Source of the DNA: Actinomadura rubrisoli
GTDB lineage: Bacteria > Actinomycetota > Actinomycetes > Streptosporangiales > Streptosporangiaceae
NCBI RefSeq assembly: GCF_004349215.1
Contig: NZ_SMKU01000037.1
Span: forward strand, 1-42,714
Length of the DNA stretch: 42,714 nucleotides
Direction of reading: 5' to 3'
A program made the translations under genes and the position numbers. Shown here one piece after another: positions 9,988 through 19,459 of the stretch (positions are counted from its first letter, which is position 1; each line of letters begins with the position of its first letter). A model generated the notes under the pieces. The model was not told where the DNA came from. It did no database searches and saw only the letters and a list, made by a program, of their open reading frames with translations.

Positions 9988-11193
9988 ATGTCTCCCTCAA
10001 ACGCCTCCCGCGACGTGGTCGTCCTCGGTTCGACCGGCTCGATCGGCACCCAGGCGCTCGACGTGATCCGACGCAACCCCGGCCGGTTCCGGGTGGCCGG
10101 CCTCGCGGCCGGCGGCGGCCGGGTCGGCCTGCTGGCCGAGCAGGCGCTGGAGTTCCGGCCCGAGATCGTCGCCGTCGCCAAGGCGTCCGCCGCGCAGGAG
10201 CTGCAGCTCGCCTTCTACGCCGAGGCCAAGCGGCGCGGCTACGCGTCCGGCGACTTCGCCATCCCGAAGATCGTGGCCGGTCCCGAGGCGGTGGCCGAGA
10301 CCGCCGGATGGCCGTGCGACGTGGTGCTGAACGGGGTGACGGGGGCGCTCGGCCTGGCCTCGACGCTGGCCGCGCTCGACGCGGGACGGACGCTCGCCCT
10401 GGCCAACAAGGAGTCGCTCATCATGGGCGGCCCGCTGGTCAAGGAGCGCGCGCGGCCGGGGCAGATCGTCCCGGTCGACTCCGAGCACTCCGCGCTGGCC
10501 CAGTGCCTGCGGGGCGGGCGGGCGCAGGAGGTGCGGCGGCTCGTGGTGACCGCGAGCGGCGGCCCGTTCCGGGGACGCGGGCGCGCGGAGCTGGCCGATG
10601 TCACCGTGGAGCAGGCGCTGGACCACCCGACCTGGGACATGGGGCCCGTCATCACGATCAACTCCGCGACCCTGGTCAACAAGGGCCTGGAGGTCATCGA
10701 GGCGCACCTGCTCTTCGACATCCCGATGGACCGGATCGAGGTCGTGGTGCACCCGCAGTCGGTGATCCACTCGATGGTGGAGTTCACCGACGGCTCGACG
10801 CTGGCGCAGGCGAGCCCGCCCGACATGCGGCTGCCGATCGCGCTCGGCATCGACTGGCCCGACCGCGTCCCGGACGCCGCCCCGGCCGTCGACTGGACGA
10901 AGGCGCACACCTGGGAGATCGTCCCGCTGGACGACGAAGCGTTCCCGGCCGTGGCGCTCGCCCGCCGCGCCGGTGAGCTGGGCGGCACCGTCCCGGCCGT
11001 GTACAACGCCGCGAACGAGGAGTGCGTGGAGGCGTTCCGCTCGGGGCGTCTGCCGTTCCTCGGGATCGTCGACACGGTCGTGCGGGTGGTGGAGGAGCAC
11101 GGGTCCGGCGCGTCCGGCGGGCTGACGCTGGACGACGTCCTCGACGCCGACGCGTGGGCCCGCACCAGGGCCAGGGAGCTGACCGGCACCTGA
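9988..11193 (+). CDS. dxr: 1-deoxy-D-xylulose 5-phosphate reductoisomerase
   Basis: A 401-residue cytosolic enzyme catalysing the NADPH-dependent rearrangement and reduction of DXP to 2-C-methyl-D-erythritol 4-phosphate, the first committed MEP-pathway step. The N-terminal GSTGSIG is the NADPH loop. VDSEHSA carries the metal-binding Asp and Glu. Further motifs are [21 protein letters not shown] (flexible loop and active site) and [11 protein letters not shown]. The ATG at 9988 is preferred because family homology begins just after it, though an in-frame ATG at 9967 is possible. It starts the conserved dxr - rip - ispG block. A C-rich, hairpin-prone gap of 124 bases separates it from the protease gene. 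Confidence 0.95.
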   Translation: MSPSNASRDVVVLGSTGSIGTQALDVIRRNPGRFRVAGLAAGGGRVGLLAEQALEFRPEIVAVAKASAAQELQLAFYAEAKRRGYASGDFAIPKIVAGPEAVAETAGWPCDVVLNGVTGALGLASTLAALDAGRTLALANKESLIMGGPLVKERARPGQIVPVDSEHSALAQCLRGGRAQEVRRLVVTASGGPFRGRGRAELADVTVEQALDHPTWDMGPVITINSATLVNKGLEVIEAHLLFDIPMDRIEVVVHPQSVIHSMVEFTDGSTLAQASPPDMRLPIALGIDWPDRVPDAAPAVDWTKAHTWEIVPLDDEAFPAVALARRAGELGGTVPAVYNAANEECVEAFRSGRLPFLGIVDTVVRVVEEHGSGASGGLTLDDVLDADAWARTRARELTGT

Positions 11194-11317
11194 CCGGCCC
11201 GGAGCGCCGGATGATCGGCGGGCCGCGCGCGGCGGCGTTCTTCGGGGGTTCGGGGGTAGTCCCCAGGGACCAGAAGACCCCGGGGTGTCCGGGGACGAAC
11301 CCTTTGGGAGGGCCCCG

Positions 11318-12517
11318 ATGGCCTTTCTCCTCGGCGCCGCCGCCTTCGTCGTCGCGCTGCTGGTGTCGGTGATGCTCCACGAGGGCGGGCACCTGCTGAC
11401 CGCCAAGCGGTTCGGGATGAAGGCCACGCAGTACTTCGTCGGGTTCGGACCCACGCTGTGGTCCCGGCGCCGGGGCGAGACCGAGTACGGCGTCAAGGCG
11501 ATCCCGCTGGGCGGCTTCGTGAAGATCGTGGGGTACACGCCGCTGGAGGAGATCGACGCGGCCGACCGGGAGCGCGCGTTCTACCGGCAGCCCGCCGGCC
11601 GCCGCGCGATCGTCATCGGCGCGGGCGTCGCCGTCAACCTCGTGTTCGCGTTCCTGCTGCTCATGGCGATGGCGATGACGGTCGGGGTGCGCGAGCCCGG
11701 CGCGGTGACGACCACGGTCGACGAGGTCACCGCCTGCGTTCCCGACCGGGTCCAGGACGACTGCTCCGGCGGCGGGCCGCGCTCCCCGGCGGCCGCGGCC
11801 GGGCTGCGCGCCGGCGACCGCGTCCTGTCGTTCAACGGCACCCGCGTCGGCGACTGGGACGAACTGCGCGACGCGATCGGCGAGGCCAGGCCCGGGCAGA
11901 CCGTCCAGGTGGTGATCCAGCGTCCGGGCGCGGCCCGGCCGCTGACGCTTCCGATGCGGCTCGCGGACGTGGACGGCGCGCCGTTCGTCGGCATGTCCGC
12001 GCGCGTCGTCGGCCAGGGGTACGAGCGGACGGGCCCGCTGAACGCGGCGGTCTTCGCGGCACGCGGCATCGGCACGGCCGTCGCCGGGATCGGCGAGGTC
12101 ATGGCCGACCTGCCGTCCGCGATCCCCAAGCTGTTCTCACCCGAGCGGGAGAGCACGCCCGGCGGGCAGGTCGGCAGCGTGGTGGGCGCGACGGACGTGT
12201 CCGGCCAGATCTTCTCCTCGGAGAGCTCCGCGCGGGACAAGCTCACCCTGTATCTGTCGCTTGTCGTCTCGGTGAACATCTTTCTAGGTGCGCTCAACGT
12301 CTTGCCGCTGCTGCCCTTGGACGGCGGGCACCTGGCCGTGGTCGCCTACGAGCGCGCCCGCGCGCGCGTCGCCCGCGTCCGGGGCCGTCCAGACCCGGGG
12401 ACGGTCGACATGACGAAGCTCCTTCCCCTCACCTACCTGGCCGTCCTGGTGCTGGTGGGCCTCGGGGTGCTCCTGATCCTCGCGGACCTCCTGAATCCCC
12501 TGCGGATACCGCAATGA
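11318..12517 (+). CDS. rip: Site-2 intramembrane metalloprotease (M50, RIP/RseP type)
   Basis: A 399-residue membrane zinc protease that cleaves membrane-embedded substrates such as anti-sigma factors after a first periplasmic cut. The first helix carries HExxH (His21, Glu22, His25, in MLHEGGHLL). A PDZ-like domain lies at about 120-210 (AAGLRAGDRVLSFNG). The C-terminal membrane domain holds the third metal ligand in LPLLPLDGGHL. GFGPTLW and PLGGFVKIVGY are typical of RseP/Rip1. ATG 11318 follows GGGAGGG. The same gene lies between dxr and ispG in mycobacteria (Rip1, Rv2869c). Its substrates here are unknown. Confidence 0.93.
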   Translation: MAFLLGAAAFVVALLVSVMLHEGGHLLTAKRFGMKATQYFVGFGPTLWSRRRGETEYGVKAIPLGGFVKIVGYTPLEEIDAADRERAFYRQPAGRRAIVIGAGVAVNLVFAFLLLMAMAMTVGVREPGAVTTTVDEVTACVPDRVQDDCSGGGPRSPAAAAGLRAGDRVLSFNGTRVGDWDELRDAIGEARPGQTVQVVIQRPGAARPLTLPMRLADVDGAPFVGMSARVVGQGYERTGPLNAAVFAARGIGTAVAGIGEVMADLPSAIPKLFSPERESTPGGQVGSVVGATDVSGQIFSSESSARDKLTLYLSLVVSVNIFLGALNVLPLLPLDGGHLAVVAYERARARVARVRGRPDPGTVDMTKLLPLTYLAVLVLVGLGVLLILADLLNPLRIPQ

Positions 12518-12649
12518 CTCCGAAGGTTTACGCACCGTAGTTGAGCGGTCACACTATTGCGTACCGGTTGTCGTCACCGCATTCCTCCAGGGCGCCTAGT
12601 CTTGGACGGGCCGGGGCGACCCCGTCGCGCGGCGAGTCAGAGGAGAGGG

Positions 12650-13861
12650 ATGAGCGTTTCACTGGGAATTCCGACGGTCCGGGGCGACGACGGGCAGGGG
12701 GCGCCGCGTCCGGTGGCGGCGCGCCGCCGGTCCCGGCAGATCATGGTCGGGAACGTGCCGGTGGGCGGCGACGCCCCGGTGTCGGTGCAGTCGATGACCA
12801 CGACCCTCACCGCCGACGTGAACTCCACGCTGCAGCAGATCGCGGAGCTGACCGCGTCGGGGTGCCAGATCGTGCGGGTCGCCGTGCCGTCGCAGGACGA
12901 CGCGGACGCGCTCCCCGCGATCGCGCGCAAGTCGCCGATCCCGGTGATCGCCGACATCCACTTCCAGCCCAAGTACGTCTTCGCCGCCATCGACGCGGGC
13001 TGCGCGGCCGTCCGCGTCAACCCCGGCAACATCAAGAAGTTCGACGACAAGGTCGGCGAGATCGCGCGCGCCGCGCAGGCGGCGGGCACGCCGATCCGGA
13101 TCGGCGTCAACGCGGGCTCGCTCGACAAGCGGCTGCTGGAGAAGCACGGCAAGGCCACCCCCGAGGCGCTGGTGGAGTCGGCGCTGTGGGAGTGCTCGCT
13201 GTTCGAGGAGCACGGCTTCCGCGACATCAAGATCTCGGTCAAGCACAACGACCCCGTCGTGATGATCGAGGCGTACCGGCGGCTGGCCGCCGCCTGCGAC
13301 TACCCGCTGCACCTCGGCGTCACCGAGGCTGGGCCCGCCTTCCAGGGCACGATCAAGTCGTCCGTCGCGTTCGGCGCGCTACTGGCCGAGGGCATCGGCG
13401 ATACGATCCGGGTGTCGCTGTCGGCGCCGCCGGTCGAGGAGGTCAAGGTCGGCACGGCGATCCTGGAGGCGCTGGGGCTGCGCACGCGCGGCCTGGAGAT
13501 CGTGTCCTGCCCGTCCTGCGGGCGCGCGCAGGTGGACGTGTACACGCTGGCCGAGCAGGTCACCGCCGGGCTGAAGGACTTCCCCGTCCCGCTGCGCGTC
13601 GCCGTGATGGGCTGCGTGGTGAACGGGCCGGGCGAGGCGCGCGAGGCCGACCTCGGTGTCGCCTCGGGCAACGGCAAGGGCCAGATCTTCGTCAAGGGCG
13701 AGGTCGTCAAGACCGTCCCGGAGGCCCAGATCGTCGAGACCCTGATCGAGGAGGCCATGCGCATCGCCGAGGACATGGGGTTCCAGATCACCGAGGACGG
13801 CGAAGTGATCGGCGGGGACGGGGCGGCCGGCGGCCCCGGCGCCGAGGTCGTGGTGAGCTGA
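12650..13861 (+). CDS. ispG: (E)-4-hydroxy-3-methylbut-2-enyl-diphosphate synthase
   Basis: A 403-residue iron-sulfur enzyme that converts MEcPP to HMBPP, the penultimate MEP-pathway step. It has a TIM-barrel N-terminal domain ([26 protein letters not shown]) and a C-terminal cluster domain. Three cysteines, Cys287 and Cys290 in CPSCGR and Cys322 in GCVVNGPGE, bind the [4Fe-4S] cluster. ATG 12650 follows AGGAGAGG. The Ala/Gly-rich last ~20 residues are a typical variable tail. A strong terminator follows at 13925. Confidence 0.96.
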   Translation: MSVSLGIPTVRGDDGQGAPRPVAARRRSRQIMVGNVPVGGDAPVSVQSMTTTLTADVNSTLQQIAELTASGCQIVRVAVPSQDDADALPAIARKSPIPVIADIHFQPKYVFAAIDAGCAAVRVNPGNIKKFDDKVGEIARAAQAAGTPIRIGVNAGSLDKRLLEKHGKATPEALVESALWECSLFEEHGFRDIKISVKHNDPVVMIEAYRRLAAACDYPLHLGVTEAGPAFQGTIKSSVAFGALLAEGIGDTIRVSLSAPPVEEVKVGTAILEALGLRTRGLEIVSCPSCGRAQVDVYTLAEQVTAGLKDFPVPLRVAVMGCVVNGPGEAREADLGVASGNGKGQIFVKGEVVKTVPEAQIVETLIEEAMRIAEDMGFQITEDGEVIGGDGAAGGPGAEVVVS

Positions 13862-13924
13862 GCGGTCCGCGCCGGGCCGGCGCCGTTGGAGCGGTGAGCT
13901 GAACAGGTAACGGCCAGACCGTTA

Positions 13925-13956
13925 GAAGGCCCCCGGGTGCGAACCCGGGGGCCTTC
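13925..13956 (+). terminator. Rho-independent-type terminator after ispG
   Basis: A perfect 14-bp stem, GAAGGCCCCCGGGT (13925-13938) with ACCCGGGGGCCTTC (13943-13956), closes a GCGA tetraloop and is followed by TTC. It separates the isoprenoid block from the tandem peptidase genes. Confidence 0.85.
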
Positions 13957-14017
13957 TTCACGCTGTGCGTGTGCCCGGAACCTGAACGTTCGCGTGCATC
14001 ACAAAGTTCCGAGGATC

Positions 14018-14080
14018 TTGTCACGATTTTGCATCCACTTGTGACAGGGCCTGTCGGCCTGTGCGAATCCATCGTCACAA
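14018..14080. promoter_or_regulatory. Three GTCAC/GTGAC boxes upstream of first peptidase
   Basis: TTGTCAC (14018-14024), GTGACA (14041-14046, inverted) and GTCACAA (14074-14080) lie in a relatively A/T-rich stretch upstream of the peptidase start at 14141. Repeated half-sites in mixed orientation suggest binding of a transcription factor. Its identity is unknown. Confidence 0.3.
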
Positions 14081-14103
14081 TCTTCACTCATTTACCCGTA
14101 TGT

Positions 14104-14132
14104 CTGACTCACCCTGAGTCGGGCCGTAATAG
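14104..14132 (+). promoter_or_regulatory. Candidate promoter with embedded inverted repeat
   Basis: CTGACT (14104-14109) and TAATAG (14127-14132) are spaced by 17 bases. The spacer contains a perfect inverted repeat, GACTCA-CCC-TGAGTC (14106-14120). Transcription from here would start at about 14139, making the mRNA nearly leaderless. In that case the AGGGGG at 14131-14136 could not serve as ribosome site, so the promoter reading and the ribosome-site reading conflict. Confidence 0.3.
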
Positions 14133-14140
14133 GGGGATAT

Positions 14141-15787
14141 GTGAAGAGGATCGTCGTCGTGGCCGCTGTGGCCGGGCTCGGTCTCACCGGGCTCGGAGCC
14201 GTCAGCGCGCAGGCGGCCGCGGGCCCGTCCGGCACGGCAGGGGGCTTCGACCCGGCCGCGGCCAAGTGGCACGCGTGTCCCGCGGATTTCGTCAAGCAGG
14301 TGCATGACCTCTACGACGTGCTGTACCCGGTCTCCAAGATCGTGCAGTGCGGCGAGCTTCAGGTTCCGCTGGACTACGCCAAGCCCAAGGGCAAGAAGAT
14401 CACCCTTCAGCTGACCCGCACCCCGCACACGGGCTCGGGCGCGGCGAAGGGCGACATCGTCGTCAACCCGGGCGGTCCGGGCGGCGGCGGCGCGCTGTTC
14501 GGGCCCCGGGTCTTCGCGCAGAACTCGGCTCCGATGCGCGAGGCGTTCAACGTCGTCGGCTTCGACCCGCGCGGCGTCGGCAGGAGCGTCCCGGCGCTGA
14601 GTTGCGACCCCAACTACACGAACGCCCCGCGTCCCGACTACGGCACCGGTGACGCCAAGTCCGTCGCCGTCTGGCTGAAGAAGGCCAAGGGCTACGCGGA
14701 CGCGTGCAAGAAGACCGACAAGATCGGGCTGCTGAACCACATCAAGACGATCGACTCGGTGAAGGACGTCGAGTCGATCCGCAAGGCGCTCGGCAGCAAG
14801 AAGCTCGACTACTACGGCGCCTCGTACGGCACCTACCTCGGCTCGACGTACGCCACGGTGTACCCGAAGAACGTCGGCCGCATGGTGCTGGACGGCAACA
14901 TCGGACCGTCCGACGTCTGGTACGACGCCAACCTGAATCAGGACGTCGCGTTCGACGAGAACATGGAGTACTACTTCGGCTGGATCGCCCGGTACGACTC
15001 CGTGTACCACCTGGGCACCAAGCAGGCCGACGTCCGCAAGTTCTTCTACGGGCTGCGCGCCAAGCTCAAGACCTCGCCGGTCTACTACAAGGACCCCGAC
15101 AGCGGCCAGACCATCGCCGTCGGCCCGGACGAGCTGACCGACACCATCCAGAACGCGGCGTACCGCCGCAACCAGGCCCTCTGGCACGGCTACGCCACCG
15201 GCCTGTCGGCCTACAAGAGCGGCAACAACGCCACGTTCGCGCTCACCTTCGGCGCCCAGACCACCGGCGGCGCCGACGACAACGGCTACGCGGTCTACAA
15301 CGCGGTGCAGTGCACCGACGTGCAGTGGCCGCTCAGCTGGAAGAAGTGGCAGCGCGACAACGAGAAGATCAACAAGAAGCACCCGTTCCTCACGTGGGGC
15401 AACGCCTGGTACAACGCTCCCTGCCTGTTCTGGCCCGCCAAGGCCGGCAAGCCGGTGAACGTCGGCCACACCAAGGACCTGCCGAGGAACATTCTGATGT
15501 TCCAGTCCACCGCCGACGCGGCGACCCCGTACGAGGGCTCCCTGGAGCTGCACCGCAGGCTCAAGGGCTCGCGCCTCGTCGTCCAGGACGGCGACCGCAC
15601 GCACTGCATCGTGCACCGCGGCTCGGCGGCCGTGGACGCCTACTTCGACGCGTACTTCCTCAAGGGGCAGCGCCCGAAGGAGTCGACGGTCCACGTCCCG
15701 CAGCTCGGCGACCCGAAGCCGCCGTCTCCGGCATCGTCCACGAGCCTGTCCGGCGCCGGTGCGCTGGCGAACGACGTGATCCGCTGA
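14141..15787 (+). CDS. Exported alpha/beta-hydrolase peptidase 1 (SlpD/tripeptidyl aminopeptidase type)
   Basis: A 548-residue secreted serine peptidase of the actinomycete tripeptidyl-aminopeptidase family, which releases short N-terminal peptides. A Sec signal (residues 1-26, ending AQA) follows the GTG start, which has AGGGGG upstream. The oxyanion segment NPGGPGGGG (about 109-117), FDPRGVG, the nucleophile Ser228 in GASYG, and DAATPYEG (likely catalytic Asp) are visible. The likely catalytic His is in DRTHC, within the C-terminal TAP-like lid domain. It is the first of three tandem paralogues and is followed by its own hairpin. Confidence 0.85.
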   Translation: MKRIVVVAAVAGLGLTGLGAVSAQAAAGPSGTAGGFDPAAAKWHACPADFVKQVHDLYDVLYPVSKIVQCGELQVPLDYAKPKGKKITLQLTRTPHTGSGAAKGDIVVNPGGPGGGGALFGPRVFAQNSAPMREAFNVVGFDPRGVGRSVPALSCDPNYTNAPRPDYGTGDAKSVAVWLKKAKGYADACKKTDKIGLLNHIKTIDSVKDVESIRKALGSKKLDYYGASYGTYLGSTYATVYPKNVGRMVLDGNIGPSDVWYDANLNQDVAFDENMEYYFGWIARYDSVYHLGTKQADVRKFFYGLRAKLKTSPVYYKDPDSGQTIAVGPDELTDTIQNAAYRRNQALWHGYATGLSAYKSGNNATFALTFGAQTTGGADDNGYAVYNAVQCTDVQWPLSWKKWQRDNEKINKKHPFLTWGNAWYNAPCLFWPAKAGKPVNVGHTKDLPRNILMFQSTADAATPYEGSLELHRRLKGSRLVVQDGDRTHCIVHRGSAAVDAYFDAYFLKGQRPKESTVHVPQLGDPKPPSPASSTSLSGAGALANDVIR

Positions 15788-15819
15788 CGCGGCACGCCGT
15801 TCTGACCGGCTGAACACGA

Positions 15820-15849
15820 GGGGCCCTGGGGAGCGATCCCCGGGGCCCC
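15820..15849 (+). terminator. Hairpin between peptidase genes 1 and 2
   Basis: GGGGCCC (15820-15826), T and GGGGA pair with TCCCC, G and GGGCCCC (15837-15849). There is one T-G wobble and a GCGA tetraloop. There is no T tract. It ends only 17 bases before the next GTG, so it could act as a terminator or as an attenuator. Confidence 0.6.
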
Positions 15850-15865
15850 GATTCAAGGGGGTTTG

Positions 15866-17467
15866 GTGAAGAGGATCGTCATCGTCACGGCCGCGGTGGC
15901 CGTGGCAGCCGGCGGCACCGCCGCCGCCGTCTCCACGAGCGCGTCCGCGGGCACCACGAGTGCGGCGGACCCGGTCGCGGCCACGGGCATCGCCTGGGGC
16001 AAGTGCCAGGTCACCGGGCCCAACGACCCGATGGGCAAGGCGGAGTGCGCCCAGGTCGCGGTGCCGCTCGACTACAGGAAGCCGAACGGCCGCAAGATCT
16101 CGATCGCGGTCTCCCGCTTCAAGCACACCGACACCAAGAACTACCAGGGCGTCTTGTTCGTGAACCCGGGCGGCCCCGGCGCGAGCGGCCTGCCGTACGC
16201 GCCGGCCCTCGCCCGCTGGCTGGGCGGTGTCGGGCACGCGGCGACCGCCGCCAAGTACGACATCATCGGCTTCGACCCGCGCGGCGTCGGATCGAGCCGG
16301 CCCGCGCTGACCTGCGATCCCCACTACTCCGACCCGATCCGCCCGGACTACGTCCCGGGCTCGGCCAAGGAGGAGCTGGCCTGGATCGCCAAGTCGAAGA
16401 AGTACGCGAAGGACTGCGCCAAGAAGTTCGGCTGGATGCTGCCGCACATGCGCACCACCGACGCCGCCCGCGACATCGAGACGATCCGCGCGGCCCTCGG
16501 GCAGCAGAAGATCAGCTGGTACGGCTTCTCGTACGGCACCTACTTCGGCGCCACCTACGCCACCCTCTTCCCCAAGCGCGTGAAGCGCATGGTGCTGGAC
16601 GGCAACGTCAACCCGAAGACGGTCTGGTACGACTCGCAGCTCGAACAGGACAAGGCGTTCGAGCGCAACATCAAGGCATGGTGGGCCTGGACCGCCAAGT
16701 GGGACTCGGTCTACCACCTCGGCACGACCGAGAAGGCCGTCGAGGCGCAGTACTACAAGGCCCGCACCGACGCCAAGAAGGCCCCGATCGGCGGCAAGAT
16801 CGGCCCGGACGAGCTGGACGACATCGTCCTGAACGCCGGATACAACACCGGCTACTACATCCCGTACGCCCAGGCGCTCTCGCAGTGGATCAACGGCAAG
16901 GACGCCTCCGGCCTGCTCGACTGGCTGAACACGGGCGGCGAGGACAACGGCTTCGCCGTCTACAACGCCGTCCAGGCCGCGGACGCCAAGTGGCCGCGCA
17001 ACTGGAGCAAGTGGCACAACGACGCCGCGAAGCTCTACAAGCAGGGCTACCGCTTCAACACCTGGAGCAACGTCTGGTACAACGCCCCGATCGCCTTCTG
17101 GCCGTTCCAGGGCGGGCCGAAGCTGAAACTGGGCGCCAAGGGCCTGCCGGGCATCCTGATCGTCCAGTCCACGCTGGACGCGGCGACCCCCGTCGCGGGC
17201 GGCCTGGAGATGCACAAGACCCTCCCGTCCTCGCGGCTGGTGGAGGAGGTCGGCGGCAAGACCCACGCCAACACCCTCAACGGCAACGCCTGCCTGGACG
17301 ACAAGGTCGCGGCCTACCTCGACAGCGGCGCGCTGCCGAGGAGCCACCACGGCCCCGACGCCTACTGCAAGGCGGTCCCGGAACTGAACGACCCGGACCC
17401 GACAGCGAACTCGGCGAAGGCCGCCGGTGCCATCGCAGGCAAGGACCTCCCCATCGGCCGTCCATAA
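15866..17467 (+). CDS. Exported alpha/beta-hydrolase peptidase 2
   Basis: A 533-residue paralogue of the preceding gene. GTG 15866 is chosen because MKRIV aligns with the start of gene 1 and AAGGGGG lies just upstream; a TTG one codon earlier is in frame. The signal peptide covers residues 1-28. Motifs are NPGGPGASG (100-108), FDPRGVG, the nucleophile Ser222 in GFSYG, DAATPVAG, and KTHAN with the likely catalytic His. The C-terminus ends in an Ala/Asp-rich tail. It is predicted to act outside the cell on peptides, together with its two neighbours. Confidence 0.85.
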   Translation: MKRIVIVTAAVAVAAGGTAAAVSTSASAGTTSAADPVAATGIAWGKCQVTGPNDPMGKAECAQVAVPLDYRKPNGRKISIAVSRFKHTDTKNYQGVLFVNPGGPGASGLPYAPALARWLGGVGHAATAAKYDIIGFDPRGVGSSRPALTCDPHYSDPIRPDYVPGSAKEELAWIAKSKKYAKDCAKKFGWMLPHMRTTDAARDIETIRAALGQQKISWYGFSYGTYFGATYATLFPKRVKRMVLDGNVNPKTVWYDSQLEQDKAFERNIKAWWAWTAKWDSVYHLGTTEKAVEAQYYKARTDAKKAPIGGKIGPDELDDIVLNAGYNTGYYIPYAQALSQWINGKDASGLLDWLNTGGEDNGFAVYNAVQAADAKWPRNWSKWHNDAAKLYKQGYRFNTWSNVWYNAPIAFWPFQGGPKLKLGAKGLPGILIVQSTLDAATPVAGGLEMHKTLPSSRLVEEVGGKTHANTLNGNACLDDKVAAYLDSGALPRSHHGPDAYCKAVPELNDPDPTANSAKAAGAIAGKDLPIGRP

Positions 17468-17635
17468 GTCAAATGCGGATCCGCTCTGCGGTTCGCTGAT
17501 GTGCGGCGTGCTCGTCGATCCCCTGCGGGGGCGGCGGGCGCGCCGCGGATTGTTGGGGATGGTCCTGGTTCGAGGGAGAATCGCGCAATCGGCTTGTTCC
17601 TGGGGCTCGCGGGGGCGGGGCGGTAGAAAGCGGGT

Positions 17636-19264
17636 GTGCTGAACCTCGCTGGAAAGAGGGCCGCCGCCGGGACGGCCGCCGCCGCAGTCGCGCTCGGCCT
17701 CACCACGGCCGCGGCGCTGGAAGCCCCCGCGAGCGCGGCGGCGCGTGGAGCCGCCGCGGCCCCCGGGACGCAGGCGGGGCCCGACCCCGCGCCCCGTCCC
17801 GCCGGGCTCGCCTGGACGTCCTGCCCCGCCAAAGACCCGGTGGAGGGGGGACGCCTCAAGGGCCTCCAGTGCGCGACCATCCGGGTGCCCCTCGACTACA
17901 CCCGGCCGCAGGGCGAGCAGATCACCCTGGCCCTCACGCGGGCCCCGCACACCGCGTCCCGCTCGCAGGGCGCGGTGCTGCTGAACCGGGGCGGCCCCGG
18001 CGCCCACGGACGCGACCTGCCGGGCGTGTTCACCTCCGGGCTGCCCAAGAAGGTCGCGGCCGGCTACGACTGGATCGGCTACGACCCGCGCGGCGTGGGC
18101 GCGAGCAAGCCCTCGCTGACCTGCGCCAAGAGCTACCAGGACCCCGGCCGCCCGCGCCCCGACCCCATCCCCGCCGACGAGCGCGAGGAGCAGGCCCTGA
18201 CGCGGCGGGCCAAGGCGTACGCCGACGAGTGCGCGAGGAGGTACCGCAAGGTCCTGCCGCACATGGGCTCGGCGGACTGGGCCCGGGACATGGACGCGAT
18301 CCGCCAGGCCCTCCGCCAAGACAAGATCAGCTTTTTCGGCTACTCGTACGGCACCTACCTCGGCGCGGTGTACGCGACGATGTTCCCCCAGCGGGTCCGC
18401 CGCATGGTGCTCGACAGCGTCGTCCGCCCGAGCGGGGTCTGGTACGACGACAACCTCGACCAGAACGTGGCGTTCGAGAAGCGGATCCGGGCGTACTTCG
18501 CCTGGATCGCCCGCCACCATAAGGTCTACAAGCTCGGCGCGTCGGCCGACCGGGTGGCCGCCGCCTACGCCAGGGCCCGCGCCGCGGTGAAGGTCAAGCC
18601 CATCGGCGGACGGGTCGGCGCCGCCGAGCTGGACGATGTGTTCCTCGCCGACGGGTACGGCGACTACGGCTGGGCCGTCCACGCCGCCGCGCTGTCCGCC
18701 TACGTCGTGCGGCACGACCCCGCCCCGCTGCGCAAGGCGTGGCAGCCGCCCGGACCGCTGGACCACAACAACTACGCCGTGTACAACGCCGTCCAGTGCC
18801 GCGACGCGGCGTGGCCGCGCGACTGGAGCCGCTGGCACGCCGACAGCGAGCGCCTCTACCGCGCGGGCTACCGGTTCGAGACCTGGAGCAACACCTGGTA
18901 CAACGCGCCGTGCGCGTTCTGGGGCGTCCCCGGCGGGCCGCCGCCCGCGGTGGGCACCGCCGCGGCGCCGCCGATGCTGCTGGTCCAGGGCACCGAGGAC
19001 GCGGCCACCCCGTACGCGGGCGCGCTGGAGACGCACCGCAGGTTCCCGAGGTCCCGGCTGCTGGTGGAGACCGGCGGCGGCAACCACGGCGTCTCGCTGA
19101 CCGGCGACAAGTGCGTCGACGCGGCCGTCGCCCGCTACCTCGGCACCGGCGGCCTGCCCGCCGGCCGTCCCGGCGCGGACGCGAAGTGCCCCGCCGGGCC
19201 GCCGCCGGAGCCCACCGCCGCCAAGAACGGCCGGCGGGACGGGCAGGGCGCCGCCCAGCGGTGA
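17636..19264 (+). CDS. Exported alpha/beta-hydrolase peptidase 3 (altered oxyanion segment)
   Basis: A 542-residue third paralogue, read from GTG 17636. The N-terminus is a long Ala-rich signal and linker (about 1-50). The nucleophile is Ser237 in GYSYG, with DAATPYAG and GGNHG as the likely Asp and His motifs. The conserved NPGGPG of the two neighbours is NRGGPG here (about 117-122), a change next to the oxyanion hole. It is more Arg/Pro-rich than genes 1 and 2 and lies 168 bases after gene 2, so it may be expressed separately. The Pro-to-Arg change may alter specificity or activity (inference). Confidence 0.82.
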   Translation: MLNLAGKRAAAGTAAAAVALGLTTAAALEAPASAAARGAAAAPGTQAGPDPAPRPAGLAWTSCPAKDPVEGGRLKGLQCATIRVPLDYTRPQGEQITLALTRAPHTASRSQGAVLLNRGGPGAHGRDLPGVFTSGLPKKVAAGYDWIGYDPRGVGASKPSLTCAKSYQDPGRPRPDPIPADEREEQALTRRAKAYADECARRYRKVLPHMGSADWARDMDAIRQALRQDKISFFGYSYGTYLGAVYATMFPQRVRRMVLDSVVRPSGVWYDDNLDQNVAFEKRIRAYFAWIARHHKVYKLGASADRVAAAYARARAAVKVKPIGGRVGAAELDDVFLADGYGDYGWAVHAAALSAYVVRHDPAPLRKAWQPPGPLDHNNYAVYNAVQCRDAAWPRDWSRWHADSERLYRAGYRFETWSNTWYNAPCAFWGVPGGPPPAVGTAAAPPMLLVQGTEDAATPYAGALETHRRFPRSRLLVETGGGNHGVSLTGDKCVDAAVARYLGTGGLPAGRPGADAKCPAGPPPEPTAAKNGRRDGQGAAQR

Positions 19265-19311
19265 GCCGGGCGGCGACGCGAACCGGTCGGACCCGCGCTT
19301 TGTCGGGGGGC

Positions 19312-19331
19312 CTGGGGGGTCGTCCCCCCAG
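19312..19331. terminator. Hairpin after third peptidase
   Basis: CTGGGGGG (19312-19319) pairs perfectly with CCCCCCAG (19324-19331) around a TCGT loop. It lies 47 bases after the peptidase stop and is probably its terminator, although it lacks a T tract. Confidence 0.6.
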
Positions 19332-19459
19332 AATGTGAGGGTAACCGGACGGTGAGGGAACCCGTGGCGGTCTCCGGCCTGGCGACGTCATAGGCTTGTC
19401 GGCGTGGTGCTGACAGTGAAGGCCGCACGGGGCCCGGTCCCGTCCCGGAGCCGGTAGCC

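Noticed and set aside
11230..11317. C/G-rich run between dxr and rip as a terminator
   Set aside because: Several overlapping short pairings are possible but no single stable stem stands out, and the gene order suggests read-through.
14084..19087. Very long minus-strand open frame (about 1667 codons)
   Set aside because: It is the antisense shadow of the three high-GC peptidase genes, rich in Arg, Gly, Val and Asp without domains. The plus strand carries clear signal peptides and catalytic motifs.
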